This document shows positions 7,170 through 14,433 of a stretch of DNA of 16,516 nt, one piece after another (position 1 is the first letter of the stretch; the number at the start of each line of letters is the position of its first letter). Position numbers and translations under genes: made by a program. Location of the stretch: assembly GCA_021160355.1 (NCBI GenBank), contig JAGHCS010000148.1, forward strand, positions 1-16,516, read 5' to 3'. Source of the stretch: Candidatus Cloacimonadota bacterium. Its GTDB lineage: Bacteria > Cloacimonadota > Cloacimonadia > JGIOTU-2. The notes under the pieces are model-generated. The model was not told the origin of the DNA, searched no databases, and worked only from the letters and a program-made list of their open reading frames with translations.

Positions 7170-7928
7170 TTATAGTTCAACGGTCTTGCCGTTGTTTTTA
7201 TAATTTACTTTTCCAATACCTGTATCGAACTCATGCCGATCGAAATGAGACTCTGAAACTGAAATATTTCCTATGCCCGAATTGCAGTCTGCCTGCTCCG
7301 CAGTTGAGTTGAATACATCGATATTACCTACGCCAGTATTGCAATCTATTTCAACAGCAGTAAGGGATTTGATCAGAATGTTCCCAGCGCCTGAATTCAT
7401 TTCAATCATATCAGTTATAACATTTGTGACTACGATATTTCCCGCGCCTGTGGAAAAGTCCATGGTTGTGAAATTGCAATTTTCGAAAGTCATGTTTCCC
7501 GCTCCGGTCTCTACATCAAAATCTTTTCCTTCCATATCATTTATCGTGATATTTCCCGCACCGGTCTCAATATCTATGGATGAATTTGTCGGAATTATTC
7601 CTTTGACTGAAGCGATTACATATGGCTTTCCTGATGCGGTTTCGCCTACAAGCTTTCCATTCCGAATAGAAAGTGTGACATCATTTTCATACTTTTCCCA
7701 AATTTTTACTTCGAGATCGAATGAACGACCACCTTCAAGTGCGATATTTCCCGAACTGGCATCAACTATGAATGTGTCATATTTTTCATTATCCGTAAGA
7801 GTGATGGTTCGTGAGTGCTCAAGAGTAATACCTTTCACACGTACTTTATTTCCATCGAAATTGATCTCGCATGAGGCGAAAAGCAACGGAACAAGAACCA
7901 GAATTATGAGAGCTTTTAGAAATTTCAT
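7170..7928 (-). CDS. DUF4097-like repeat lipoprotein
   Basis: The 252-residue protein begins with a lipoprotein signal ending LLFASC, so Cys20 should be lipidated. After a beta-rich segment (about 30-118), residues 119-251 are seven consecutive units of exactly 19 residues, each with a core like D-x-x-T-G-A-G-N-I (for example DIETGAGNITI, DVETGAGNMTF, DCNTGVGNIDV). This suits a short right-handed beta-solenoid as in DUF4097-type putative adhesins. The last units drift (GVGN, GIGN, GIGK). Nothing catalytic is visible; an envelope structural or anti-sigma-associated role is possible but unproven. The start has AAGGAG five bases upstream, only 15 nt after the preceding hairpin. The gene therefore has no room for its own promoter and must be read from the PDZ gene's transcript. 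Confidence 0.8.
   Translation of the reverse strand: MKFLKALIILVLVPLLFASCEINFDGNKVRVKGITLEHSRTITLTDNEKYDTFIVDASSGNIALEGGRSFDLEVKIWEKYENDVTLSIRNGKLVGETASGKPYVIASVKGIIPTNSSIDIETGAGNITINDMEGKDFDVETGAGNMTFENCNFTTMDFSTGAGNIVVTNVITDMIEMNSGAGNILIKSLTAVEIDCNTGVGNIDVFNSTAEQADCNSGIGNISVSESHFDRHEFDTGIGKVNYKNNGKTVEL
7176..7574 (-). repeat. Seven tandem 57-bp repeats inside the DUF4097-like gene
   Basis: The TGAGNI-type codon block recurs at exact 57-bp steps, at about 7265, 7322, 7379, 7436, 7493 and 7550 on the plus strand (ATTTCCCGCGCCTG-like). The copies differ at the DNA level more than in their core residues, so they are old protein repeats, not recent duplications or a CRISPR array. Confidence 0.85.
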
Positions 7929-7942
7929 GATGACTCCTTGTT

Positions 7943-7975
7943 AAAAAAGCCCCGTCAGAGTTGGCGGGGCTTTAT
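7943..7975 (-). terminator. GC-rich hairpin after the PDZ gene (partial terminator?)
   Basis: GCCCCGTC (7949-7956) pairs with GGCGGGGC (7963-7970) with one G-T pair, extended by AAA/TTT; on the minus strand it is followed by a six-T tract. It is a strong intrinsic terminator in form. Because the next gene starts 15 nt later without a promoter, it probably lets a fraction of transcripts through and sets the PDZ:DUF4097 ratio (inference). Confidence 0.8.
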
Positions 7976-7986
7976 TAGCCAATAAT

Positions 7987-9201
7987 TTAGAATCCGAACC
8001 ATGGACCAATACTGATAGTCATGCCATCAAGTTTGGTATCCGGTGAATTCTTTACTTCGAAGATATCATCACATATATTTGCATTCCAGCCGCTGTGATA
8101 GGAATAGCTGAGCATATAACCAACTGTTGCCCGGATGCCGAGCCAATCGGTCAAACGATAGAGAGCTTCAAATTTGGGTTGGAAGAGAATATAGCTTTTC
8201 TCTAACTGTACGTAATTATTGCGTGAGCTTGCAAGTTGGGTGTTTAACTGGTTCCAATCATAGTTATCACCAATATGAGAAAGCTCGAGGGTATGACCTC
8301 CCCAGCCAAGCATAAAGCCAAGGGATGTGGCGAGATTTTTGGAAAGCATGATACGCTTATCAAGAGTGACACCACCCAAACCAAGACTATATTTCATTCT
8401 TTTCACACCGGTAGTATCGATCATTTTTCTGTCGATTGAATACCATTCACCCATTCCACCAAGGAACCAGTTTTTGCCGATGTTACCTTTACCACCGAAT
8501 CCATTAAGGAACATTCCATCTTCATGAAGCGGAGTAAAACCGAAGTCTTCGATTACTTTATTTACGTCTTCAAATTTGTTTTTATCAACAAACCACATGG
8601 GAATCCAGCCGCCACCACCACCGCCTGAATCGATTTTGGGTTTCTTTGCGACAATAACTTCACCTGTAGTTTTATCAATTTTGGGTTTTGAACGTGACTG
8701 AAGTACTGCCTCAGTTTCGAAGATCTGTTCATTTCTGAAAAATACTATTTTAACGGCTTGACCGGCTTTTTTGCTCTTGATCATAGTCGAGAGCTGACCT
8801 TCATATCGGGGCTTTTGGCCATCGAACTCCATGATGATATCACCTTTCATGAGACCGGCTTGTTGAGCTCCGCCACCAGGGACGATGCCGGAAAGAAGGA
8901 CACCATAATTATAATCATAGTGCATTTCGTAGGCTTCTTTGAAGGTCATATCTGCAAGATACACACCTAGAAGGGGAGTGTCTGAACTGTAATCACCTGA
9001 CATGGCAATCTGGATCTTATTCATTTGATCTTCATTAAGATTTTTGAGATCTTTCAAATTTTCCAGATCAGACAGATCGATATTGATTTCGACATCATCC
9101 TGTCCCCATCCGTCAACCGTGAATGCGAAGGGTTCATCTGCATTGAGCATTGCTGCTGCTCCGAAGAGCAACACAACAAGGATTACACTTAACTTTTTCA
9201 T
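7987..9201 (-). CDS. Secreted PDZ-domain protein with C-terminal beta-rich (porin-like) domain
   Basis: The 404-residue protein has a signal peptide (1-21, MKKLSVILVVLLFGAAAMLNA), an acidic Asp/Leu/Asn-rich segment (30-66), and a PDZ domain at about 76-170 (LLGVYL, GVLLSGIVPGGGAQQAGLMKGDIIMEFDG). After a Lys/Pro-rich linker come six glycines (193-198), then a C-terminal domain of about 200 residues. That domain has repeated amphipathic strands (MKYSLGLGGVTLDKR, ATSLGFMLGWGGHTLELS) and ends in WFGF, as outer-membrane beta-barrels often do. No protease domain is attached, so it is not HtrA itself. I infer an envelope scaffold or quality-control partner. The start has AAGGAG six bases upstream. 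It lies downstream of a sigma-54 promoter, a small ORF and a hairpin. Confidence 0.8.
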   Translation of the reverse strand: MKKLSVILVVLLFGAAAMLNADEPFAFTVDGWGQDDVEINIDLSDLENLKDLKNLNEDQMNKIQIAMSGDYSSDTPLLGVYLADMTFKEAYEMHYDYNYGVLLSGIVPGGGAQQAGLMKGDIIMEFDGQKPRYEGQLSTMIKSKKAGQAVKIVFFRNEQIFETEAVLQSRSKPKIDKTTGEVIVAKKPKIDSGGGGGGWIPMWFVDKNKFEDVNKVIEDFGFTPLHEDGMFLNGFGGKGNIGKNWFLGGMGEWYSIDRKMIDTTGVKRMKYSLGLGGVTLDKRIMLSKNLATSLGFMLGWGGHTLELSHIGDNYDWNQLNTQLASSRNNYVQLEKSYILFQPKFEALYRLTDWLGIRATVGYMLSYSYHSGWNANICDDIFEVKNSPDTKLDGMTISIGPWFGF

Positions 9202-9240
9202 TTGTTTCTCCTTTCATTAATTTGAACTTTTGAAAAAGGG

Positions 9241-9263
9241 AAGGGAAGCAGGGCGCTTCCCTT
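9241..9263 (-). promoter_or_regulatory. Leader hairpin before the PDZ gene (attenuator candidate)
   Basis: AAGGGAAGC (9241-9249) and GCTTCCCTT (9255-9263) form a perfect 9-bp stem with a 5-nt loop. On the minus strand it is followed by CCC and then five T, a weakish terminator shape. It lies between the 22-codon ORF and the PDZ start (40 nt away), with no promoter visible in those 40 nt, so transcripts of the PDZ gene probably pass through it. Confidence 0.6.
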
Positions 9264-9275
9264 TGTGAAGCTATG

Positions 9276-9344
9276 TTATTTCTTAGGGAGGTTATATAGT
9301 TTCTTTCTATCTTTCCATAATATAATTATTGAGTTATGCTTCAT
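9276..9344 (-). CDS. Small ORF, 22 residues, leader peptide or small protein
   Basis: On the minus strand an ATG at 9344 opens 22 codons to a TAA at 9276. The peptide begins MKHNSIIILW and ends NLPKK; the middle is strongly basic (KDRKK). A GAGGTG ribosome binding site lies five bases before the ATG, and a sigma-54 promoter ends about 35 nt upstream, giving an expected 5' leader of about 23 nt. The ORF is followed 12 nt later by a perfect hairpin and then by the PDZ gene. A hydrophobic start plus basic end would suit a tiny membrane-associated peptide; it may equally be a translated leader controlling the hairpin. No run of one amino acid that would mark classical amino-acid attenuation is present. 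I do not recognise the peptide. Confidence 0.5.
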   Translation of the reverse strand: MKHNSIIILWKDRKKLYNLPKK

Positions 9345-9377
9345 GTTAACACCTCTATGTACTTTTCTTTTTCATTA

Positions 9378-9393
9378 TACAAATACCGTGCCA
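9378..9393 (-). promoter_or_regulatory. Sigma-54 (-24/-12) promoter
   Basis: The minus strand reads TGGCACGGTATTTGTA, preceded by T. Against the sigma-54 consensus TGGCACG-N4-TTGCW only one base differs (TTGT for TTGC). Spacing between the -24 GG and the -12 element is exact. A TATAAT overlaps the end of the element, but no -35 hexamer lies 16-18 nt before it, so a sigma-70 reading is weaker. It sits 34 nt before the small-ORF ATG. The window encodes an activator with the GAFTGA loop. Confidence 0.6.
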
Positions 9394-9537
9394 AAAATTA
9401 TTGTGATTTGGGTAACCTGCTTATTGTAAGCGAGTTAAAAAATTATTTGCCGAAAAATAGAATTAGTGAATGAGTTGAAATCAACGTGTGATTGATATAT
9501 AATATATCGAATTGATATAAAACTTTGTGAATTTGAC
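9394..9537 (-). promoter_or_regulatory. Putative upstream activator region
   Basis: Between the sigma-54 promoter and the protease stop lie two palindromes: GTTGA-AA-TCAAC (9474-9485) and GATATAT-A-ATATATC (9494-9508). They are about 80-115 bp upstream of the -24 element, where enhancer sites of NtrC-type activators usually lie. I see no ORF here and no clear terminator for the protease gene (the AT palindrome lacks a T-tract). Confidence 0.35.
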
Positions 9538-12300
9538 TTATTTAACAATTACTAACTTTTGTATTGAGGTAGTTTTACCTGTTGATAATTTACAGAAATA
9601 AATTCCTGAACCCATTCCATCAGCATTCCATTCAAACGAATGAGTTCCTGCCGGTTTGTTGTCATCGAGCAGTGTTTCAACAATCTGCCCTTTAAGATTG
9701 AATATCTGGATTTTTACTTTTTCGGGCTTTGCGAGTGAGTAAGAAATCTCAGTTGACTGTCTAAATGGATTAGGATAATTATGTAATGAGAGTATTTGTG
9801 AAACCGGTTCGTCATCGTTACTTACATTTGGTTCGTAAATGAATGAGCCGTAAATGTGTGAAACTCCTCCATAATCAATAACTTCCAGCCAGTAGTAATA
9901 CTGAGTAGTGACATTCGCAGTTTCGTCATTGAATTCATAATTATGAGGATTTGTCGAAGTTCCATGTCCTGGGATTATTGATAAATTTATTTTTGAAGAA
10001 GTTGCGAAATCATCTGTTTCTGATCGGAATATGTTAAAGCCGATGACATCCGTCTCAAATAGTGTCGTCCAGCTCAGGAGCACAGAATCTGTTGAGTCAG
10101 CATAAGCAGCTTCGAAAGACGATAGTTCAATCGGTGAAAATACTTCATCGTATGCAAAGATCTCGATGTCATCGATATTCCAGCCGCAATATGTCCAGCC
10201 ACCATCGGTTTCTCCCATGACCCATCGAAGATAGACTGTGGGTTGATCGTCTGCGTATTCAGAAATATCAAGCTCCATTTGAGACCATGCATAGTCTTCT
10301 ATCGTTTCTTCATTTTCCCAAACCGTGTACCAGTTTGTTCCGTCATTACTTATTCGCACATAGGCATGATCATATTGTGGCTGCTCGACTCCAAGCCAGC
10401 GCCAAAACTTCAGAGAAACTCCATAGAGATTGGAACAGTCAATTGCTGTGGATGTGAGATTTGTCTCTGGAAGATTATTCGGATAATCTCCATATAGATT
10501 ATATCCAAGAACATTATCCCCGGTATAGCCAGCAGTGGGATCTGGTCCACCATATTGACCACCTCCACCTGTTGGTATGCCATAAGCCCACTGGTTTTGG
10601 TTGTCCCAGCTTGGATTTGAGTCCATGTACCAACTATAACGTAATGTTGGTTCGCCCACTGCAAGCCGTACATCCAGTGCAGTATCGCCGAAATGGTTTG
10701 TCAAATTGGTGAAGTAGAGTGATGAAGCATGAAGACCTTCAGTCAACGTGTTTGCATTACTATTAATCTGTACAATCACTTCTGCAGTATCTCCGGCTGC
10801 GATTGAACAGAATACATCTCCGGAAAGAGTTATCCAGTCACAGGTAAGATCATGAGATACTTCGAGAGATATTGTTGAGGCTTCATTATTTATGACATTG
10901 TATGTCATTTCTGCTGGAGCAAATGGACCACCAGCAGGTCCCGAAGAATTGAAGGATTCATCCGGATTAACGCTGATACCTCTTTCTTTCGTAAGTGCTT
11001 TTATGCAGAAATTTGCTGTTTCATCCCATGATGGATTTGAGAAGTTATAATCGTAAAGATCAAGCCAGACAAAACCATTATTATAATAGCTCTCATCCGG
11101 ATTGGCTGAAGATTCAACAATCGTTCTGTAATCAGCACCTAGAAGCACAGGCACATCGGAAGTCCTGTCGATTGCAAGTCCTCCATCCGAGAGAAGCAGG
11201 TACACATAAAAATCATCTCCATTACTGAGTGTGACCGGAGTATCCAAAGTAATCGTGTGAAGTCCGCAGTATTCAATAGTTCCTGCCTGAGAACTGAGTT
11301 CGTTTTGTAGGGAACCGCTCAGGAAGTCATCGTAAATTTTTACTGTATAATCGACATTGTCTGTTGCAGTAAAGAATGAAACAGCTTGCAAGATCTCATC
11401 ATTATCAGCAATAAATTTATTAAAAGCTTTATTATATTGGGTAAGCGTATCCCTCCAGCCATGATAATCATGATAATAGATATTACTGTAAGGCTGAAGT
11501 ACAGCATTATACAGAGACACAGCACCCATTTCAGGATTTTGACCACAGTGTTTATCATAATAGGAAATCCAGAAATAACCGCTCAATCCCCAGCTTGCGC
11601 CCCAGCTATTCTTGATCAGCCATGCACCTGGTAAGGGAGCTTGTGTCACTTTATTGTCGTCCCATCCTACTATTGCTACGGCGTGGTTCGGATCAATTGA
11701 GGAACTAGGAGGTTGATAATGCACATAGTTGCTCATGAATTGTGAGTCATAACAAAGGCAGGTACCCATCACACCATGTTCCATAACTTTATTTTTGATG
11801 GTATTTATATTGCTCAGATCAGCCCCTGCAACATACCACTCGATATCATTCACATAATAGAAATGATAGCCTGGTTCGGATCGTGATGGTGCTGTGCTAT
11901 AAGATTGTCCATCAATATCACGAACTGCACCTTCTCCCCGCGAAAGGTATGCAGCAGTCACGCGATAATCGCCACCCTGATGCACTTCCAAACCGCTTCC
12001 TGATGGGGGAGTAATGTCATCATTATTGTACTGATTAAAACCGTTCCACCAATCCAGATGATATTCTGCAAGGTTCGGTTCGCCAATCTCGCCATTTGCG
12101 ATCCATACACCGGTCATCATAAGGTTGCCTTCTATGGAAGCCATCGCACCGTGAGTCCAGCATGTACCGCCTTGTTGGTTTTTTACTGTTGTAACGTAGT
12201 TCTGTCCACCCACATCACGCAGATCATAAGTGGCTGGCGGGTCTGCTTGAAGTAATTGTGTCAAAATTAATAAAGGCAAAATAAGTAATATTTTTTTCAT
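9538..12300 (-). CDS. Secreted papain-family (C1) cysteine protease, multidomain, with sorting tail
   Basis: Starting at 12300 the protein has 920 residues with a signal peptide (MKKILLILPLLILTQLLQA, 1-19). The C1 peptidase domain (about 22-265) has Cys47 in NQQGGTCW, His206 in DPNHAVAIVGWDD and Asn231 in AWLIKNSWGASWG; the active-site triad and the preceding Gln are present. Then come a lectin-like beta domain (about 280-445), an Ig/NEW3-like segment, a MAM- or CBM-like domain with many Trp (about 565-725), an FN3-like segment, and a type IX-type sorting domain (HNYPNPFRQSTEISYSL to the end). No long propeptide is visible before the catalytic domain. A frame extends to 12342 but overlaps the upstream gene; GGAG before 12300 and the signal peptide decide the start. 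Likely role: extracellular or surface proteolysis. It follows the EIIA/PII gene by 13 nt. Confidence 0.9.
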   Translation of the reverse strand: MKKILLILPLLILTQLLQADPPATYDLRDVGGQNYVTTVKNQQGGTCWTHGAMASIEGNLMMTGVWIANGEIGEPNLAEYHLDWWNGFNQYNNDDITPPSGSGLEVHQGGDYRVTAAYLSRGEGAVRDIDGQSYSTAPSRSEPGYHFYYVNDIEWYVAGADLSNINTIKNKVMEHGVMGTCLCYDSQFMSNYVHYQPPSSSIDPNHAVAIVGWDDNKVTQAPLPGAWLIKNSWGASWGLSGYFWISYYDKHCGQNPEMGAVSLYNAVLQPYSNIYYHDYHGWRDTLTQYNKAFNKFIADNDEILQAVSFFTATDNVDYTVKIYDDFLSGSLQNELSSQAGTIEYCGLHTITLDTPVTLSNGDDFYVYLLLSDGGLAIDRTSDVPVLLGADYRTIVESSANPDESYYNNGFVWLDLYDYNFSNPSWDETANFCIKALTKERGISVNPDESFNSSGPAGGPFAPAEMTYNVINNEASTISLEVSHDLTCDWITLSGDVFCSIAAGDTAEVIVQINSNANTLTEGLHASSLYFTNLTNHFGDTALDVRLAVGEPTLRYSWYMDSNPSWDNQNQWAYGIPTGGGGQYGGPDPTAGYTGDNVLGYNLYGDYPNNLPETNLTSTAIDCSNLYGVSLKFWRWLGVEQPQYDHAYVRISNDGTNWYTVWENEETIEDYAWSQMELDISEYADDQPTVYLRWVMGETDGGWTYCGWNIDDIEIFAYDEVFSPIELSSFEAAYADSTDSVLLSWTTLFETDVIGFNIFRSETDDFATSSKINLSIIPGHGTSTNPHNYEFNDETANVTTQYYYWLEVIDYGGVSHIYGSFIYEPNVSNDDEPVSQILSLHNYPNPFRQSTEISYSLAKPEKVKIQIFNLKGQIVETLLDDNKPAGTHSFEWNADGMGSGIYFCKLSTGKTTSIQKLVIVK

Positions 12301-12313
12301 GATGCTCCAAATT

Positions 12314-13138
12314 TTACATGTATTCCATTGTGCCTTTGACAAAATGGATGTCTAGTGCTATAATTGATGCGCCGCCGCGTTTATCAAGGTCGCCGAGAAG
12401 ATCTTCCACACCGCGGATAATCGTGTGCAGCTCTGATTCTCCAATGATCGCAAAAATCGTTTTGCTGTAGTTTTTATTTTCTCCGAGGAAGTTTATGAAG
12501 TCTGCAAAAAGTGGCACTTTCGTGAGAATTCCACCCATGCCTTGAGAATCAATAACGGTTGAGCCCTTCACTCCAAGTTCAAGGAAAAGTTCCATAATAT
12601 CTTCGAGGTACTTCTGCTCGTAGAGGATGATCATGAGGAGTTTTTTCTTTTCCTGAGGAAGCTCTTTTCTTGCTTCTTCACCATTGCTCATCGCAATAGT
12701 TTCATAAATAGATTCACTTGATCGGGAAGCGAGAAGTTCATTTTTTGTATCTTCATCCCGAAGCATTCTCGAAATTGCAGAAAGCATTTTCAGGTGTTCG
12801 TTTGGTGAGTTTGATGGTCCGAGAAGTACAAAAAAGATATGCACTTTTCTGTTATCGATTGCGTCGAACTGAACCCCTTTTTGTGATACAGCAAGTGCAA
12901 GTACAAAATCATCCAGCCCATCAATTTTAGCATGAGGGATCGCAATTCCACCACCAAGTCCCGTGCTGCCAAGTTTCTCCCTTTCTTTCAATGCAGTATA
13001 TATTTTGTGTGATTCAATTTCTTGTAGTTTAGGACACTTTTTCAGGAGTTGCACAATTTCATGAAGTGCTTCGTCCTTTTTCTTTGCTGTGAAAGTAGCG
13101 AAGCAGCTTTCTTTGCATAATTTTTCTAAAAGTAACAT
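12314..13138 (-). CDS. PTS EIIA (type 2)-like domain fused to a PII-like domain
   Basis: The 274-residue protein has an EIIA domain of the fructose/nitrogen type (1-155) with the phosphorylation site His69 in GLGGGIAIPHAK, followed by VQFDAIDNRKVHIFFVLLGP and HLKMLSAISRML. A charged linker (about 152-166) leads to a second domain (167-274) with the PII-like ferredoxin fold pattern: KLLMIILYEQKYLEDIMELFLELGV, then a variable loop and the last strand IIALDIHFVKG. No sugar permease (EIIB/EIIC) is nearby, so this is probably a regulatory, not transport, EIIA. It is 14 nt downstream of the antiporter gene, which suggests control of ion transport in response to metabolic state. The start has GAGGT six bases upstream. 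EIIA call firm, PII-like call moderate. Confidence 0.82.
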   Translation of the reverse strand: MLLLEKLCKESCFATFTAKKKDEALHEIVQLLKKCPKLQEIESHKIYTALKEREKLGSTGLGGGIAIPHAKIDGLDDFVLALAVSQKGVQFDAIDNRKVHIFFVLLGPSNSPNEHLKMLSAISRMLRDEDTKNELLASRSSESIYETIAMSNGEEARKELPQEKKKLLMIILYEQKYLEDIMELFLELGVKGSTVIDSQGMGGILTKVPLFADFINFLGENKNYSKTIFAIIGESELHTIIRGVEDLLGDLDKRGGASIIALDIHFVKGTMEYM

Positions 13139-13152
13139 AATATTACCTCAAA

Positions 13153-14433
13153 TCAAGGTTTTATTCCCGTGCCTTTTAGGATTGCCCATTTAGAAAGCAC
13201 AGGTCCGATGAGCTCATTTATAAAGACAGAAAAAATCACAATATTTACCATGTTGATCGCCAGGAGCTGCATCTCGGAAGTGGCATTTGCAATAATTGGC
13301 GATGCCTGTATCATGAGCACAAGTCCGATCGCAACACCCGCTTGAGGGAACATGCAAATTCCAAGATATTTCTTCGTAGGTTTATCAGAATGAGATGAGA
13401 GTGCTCCAAGATAAACACCGAAATATTTTCCGATCATTCGAGCTAAGACAAAGATTACTCCGAGAATAAGGATGCCGGGTTGAGTGAAAATACCAAGCTG
13501 CAGCTCGGTTCCTGCAATCGCGAAGAACAACGCGTAAATCGGAGGAGTCAAACCCTCGAGAATTCTCGATATTCTTTGATTCTTCGGTGAGAGATTTACT
13601 AAGGTTGCTCCAATTACAATATTCGTGATAAGGGGTGATATATGAAGCGGATGCGCAAGGCTGATCACGATAAAGACCATGCCGAGTGCTATGATCATGA
13701 TCTCGCTTTTGTTTTGTTTTTTATGTGTTGCTTTATGAAGAATATAACCGATGACGATTCCGATGATTATCGAAAGGAATATCTCCCCAAGAGCAGTAAA
13801 TATCATTATCATAGGATTGTTCTTGATGCCGCTGATATTCGGCAAGGTGAGACCTACAAAAGCAAAAACCAAGCCGAAAAGTACAACAGAACCAGCGTCA
13901 TCAAGAGCTACAAGTCCATAGAGATAATCAATGAATTTACCCCGTGCACGCAGCGACTGGACAATAGCAACTGTGGCAGCAGGAGCTGTTGCTGTAGCTA
14001 TTGCTCCTAGAAGAAGAGAGAATTCATATTTAAACCCGATAAGTATCAATGAGCCGGAGACAAGCACAAAAGTCAATCCGATCTGGAAGAAAGTGAGAAT
14101 GAACACTTCCTTACCTATAGATTTCAGCTTTGATCTGGAGAACTCTCCACCAATAGCAAGCGCAATAAGCCCAAGTGCAATTTCAGTGATAGGACGAAGA
14201 GCATGGACCATTTTCAGTTCGATAACATTACCGATCGATTCTCCAAGCAGGATACCAGCAATAATGTAACCTGTCACAACCGGGAGTTTTAGTTTGTCGG
14301 CAAGCTTTCCAAGGAGGTATCCGACAATAAGCACCACGCCTATTGCAAACAGGATGTGATGACTCACAAGGGTGCGTAACGCTGTCATGCAAAATTCAAT
14401 GGAGGTCACTGACCAGTTTAAGGCAGAAGACAT
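13153..14433 (-). CDS. CPA2-type cation:proton antiporter
   Basis: The 426-residue protein has about 12 membrane segments and the monovalent cation:proton antiporter-2 layout. Visible motifs include GYLLGKLADKLKLPVVTGYIIAGILLGE (segment 2-3), AIATATAPAATVAIVQ in the crossed-helix region, and the ion-binding acidic pair in LYGLVALDDAGSVVLFG (Asp-Asp). Further on are AHPLHISPLITNIVIGATLVN, FFAIAGTELQLG and ARMIGKYFGVYLGA. No TrkA-N/C domain is attached, unlike KefB/KefC; the soluble regulator may instead be the EIIA/PII protein next door. Which cation is moved (Na+ or K+) cannot be told. The start at 14433 has AAGGA six bases upstream. It is the first gene of a three-gene run including the secreted protease. 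Confidence 0.88.
   Translation of the reverse strand: MSSALNWSVTSIEFCMTALRTLVSHHILFAIGVVLIVGYLLGKLADKLKLPVVTGYIIAGILLGESIGNVIELKMVHALRPITEIALGLIALAIGGEFSRSKLKSIGKEVFILTFFQIGLTFVLVSGSLILIGFKYEFSLLLGAIATATAPAATVAIVQSLRARGKFIDYLYGLVALDDAGSVVLFGLVFAFVGLTLPNISGIKNNPMIMIFTALGEIFLSIIIGIVIGYILHKATHKKQNKSEIMIIALGMVFIVISLAHPLHISPLITNIVIGATLVNLSPKNQRISRILEGLTPPIYALFFAIAGTELQLGIFTQPGILILGVIFVLARMIGKYFGVYLGALSSHSDKPTKKYLGICMFPQAGVAIGLVLMIQASPIIANATSEMQLLAINMVNIVIFSVFINELIGPVLSKWAILKGTGIKP

Noticed and set aside
7176..7574. Regular 57-bp repeats as a CRISPR array or non-coding satellite
   Set aside because: The repeats are in frame in a lipoprotein gene, with changes mostly outside the TGAGNI core and no unique spacers.
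7273..7944. Plus-strand open frame of 223 codons opposite the DUF4097-like gene
   Set aside because: It is the antisense shadow of the repeat gene; the minus strand has signal peptide, lipobox and ribosome binding site.
12301..12342. Longer N terminus of the C1 protease starting at 12342
   Set aside because: It would overlap the upstream gene by 29 nt and bury the signal peptide; the ATG at 12300 has its own GGAG.
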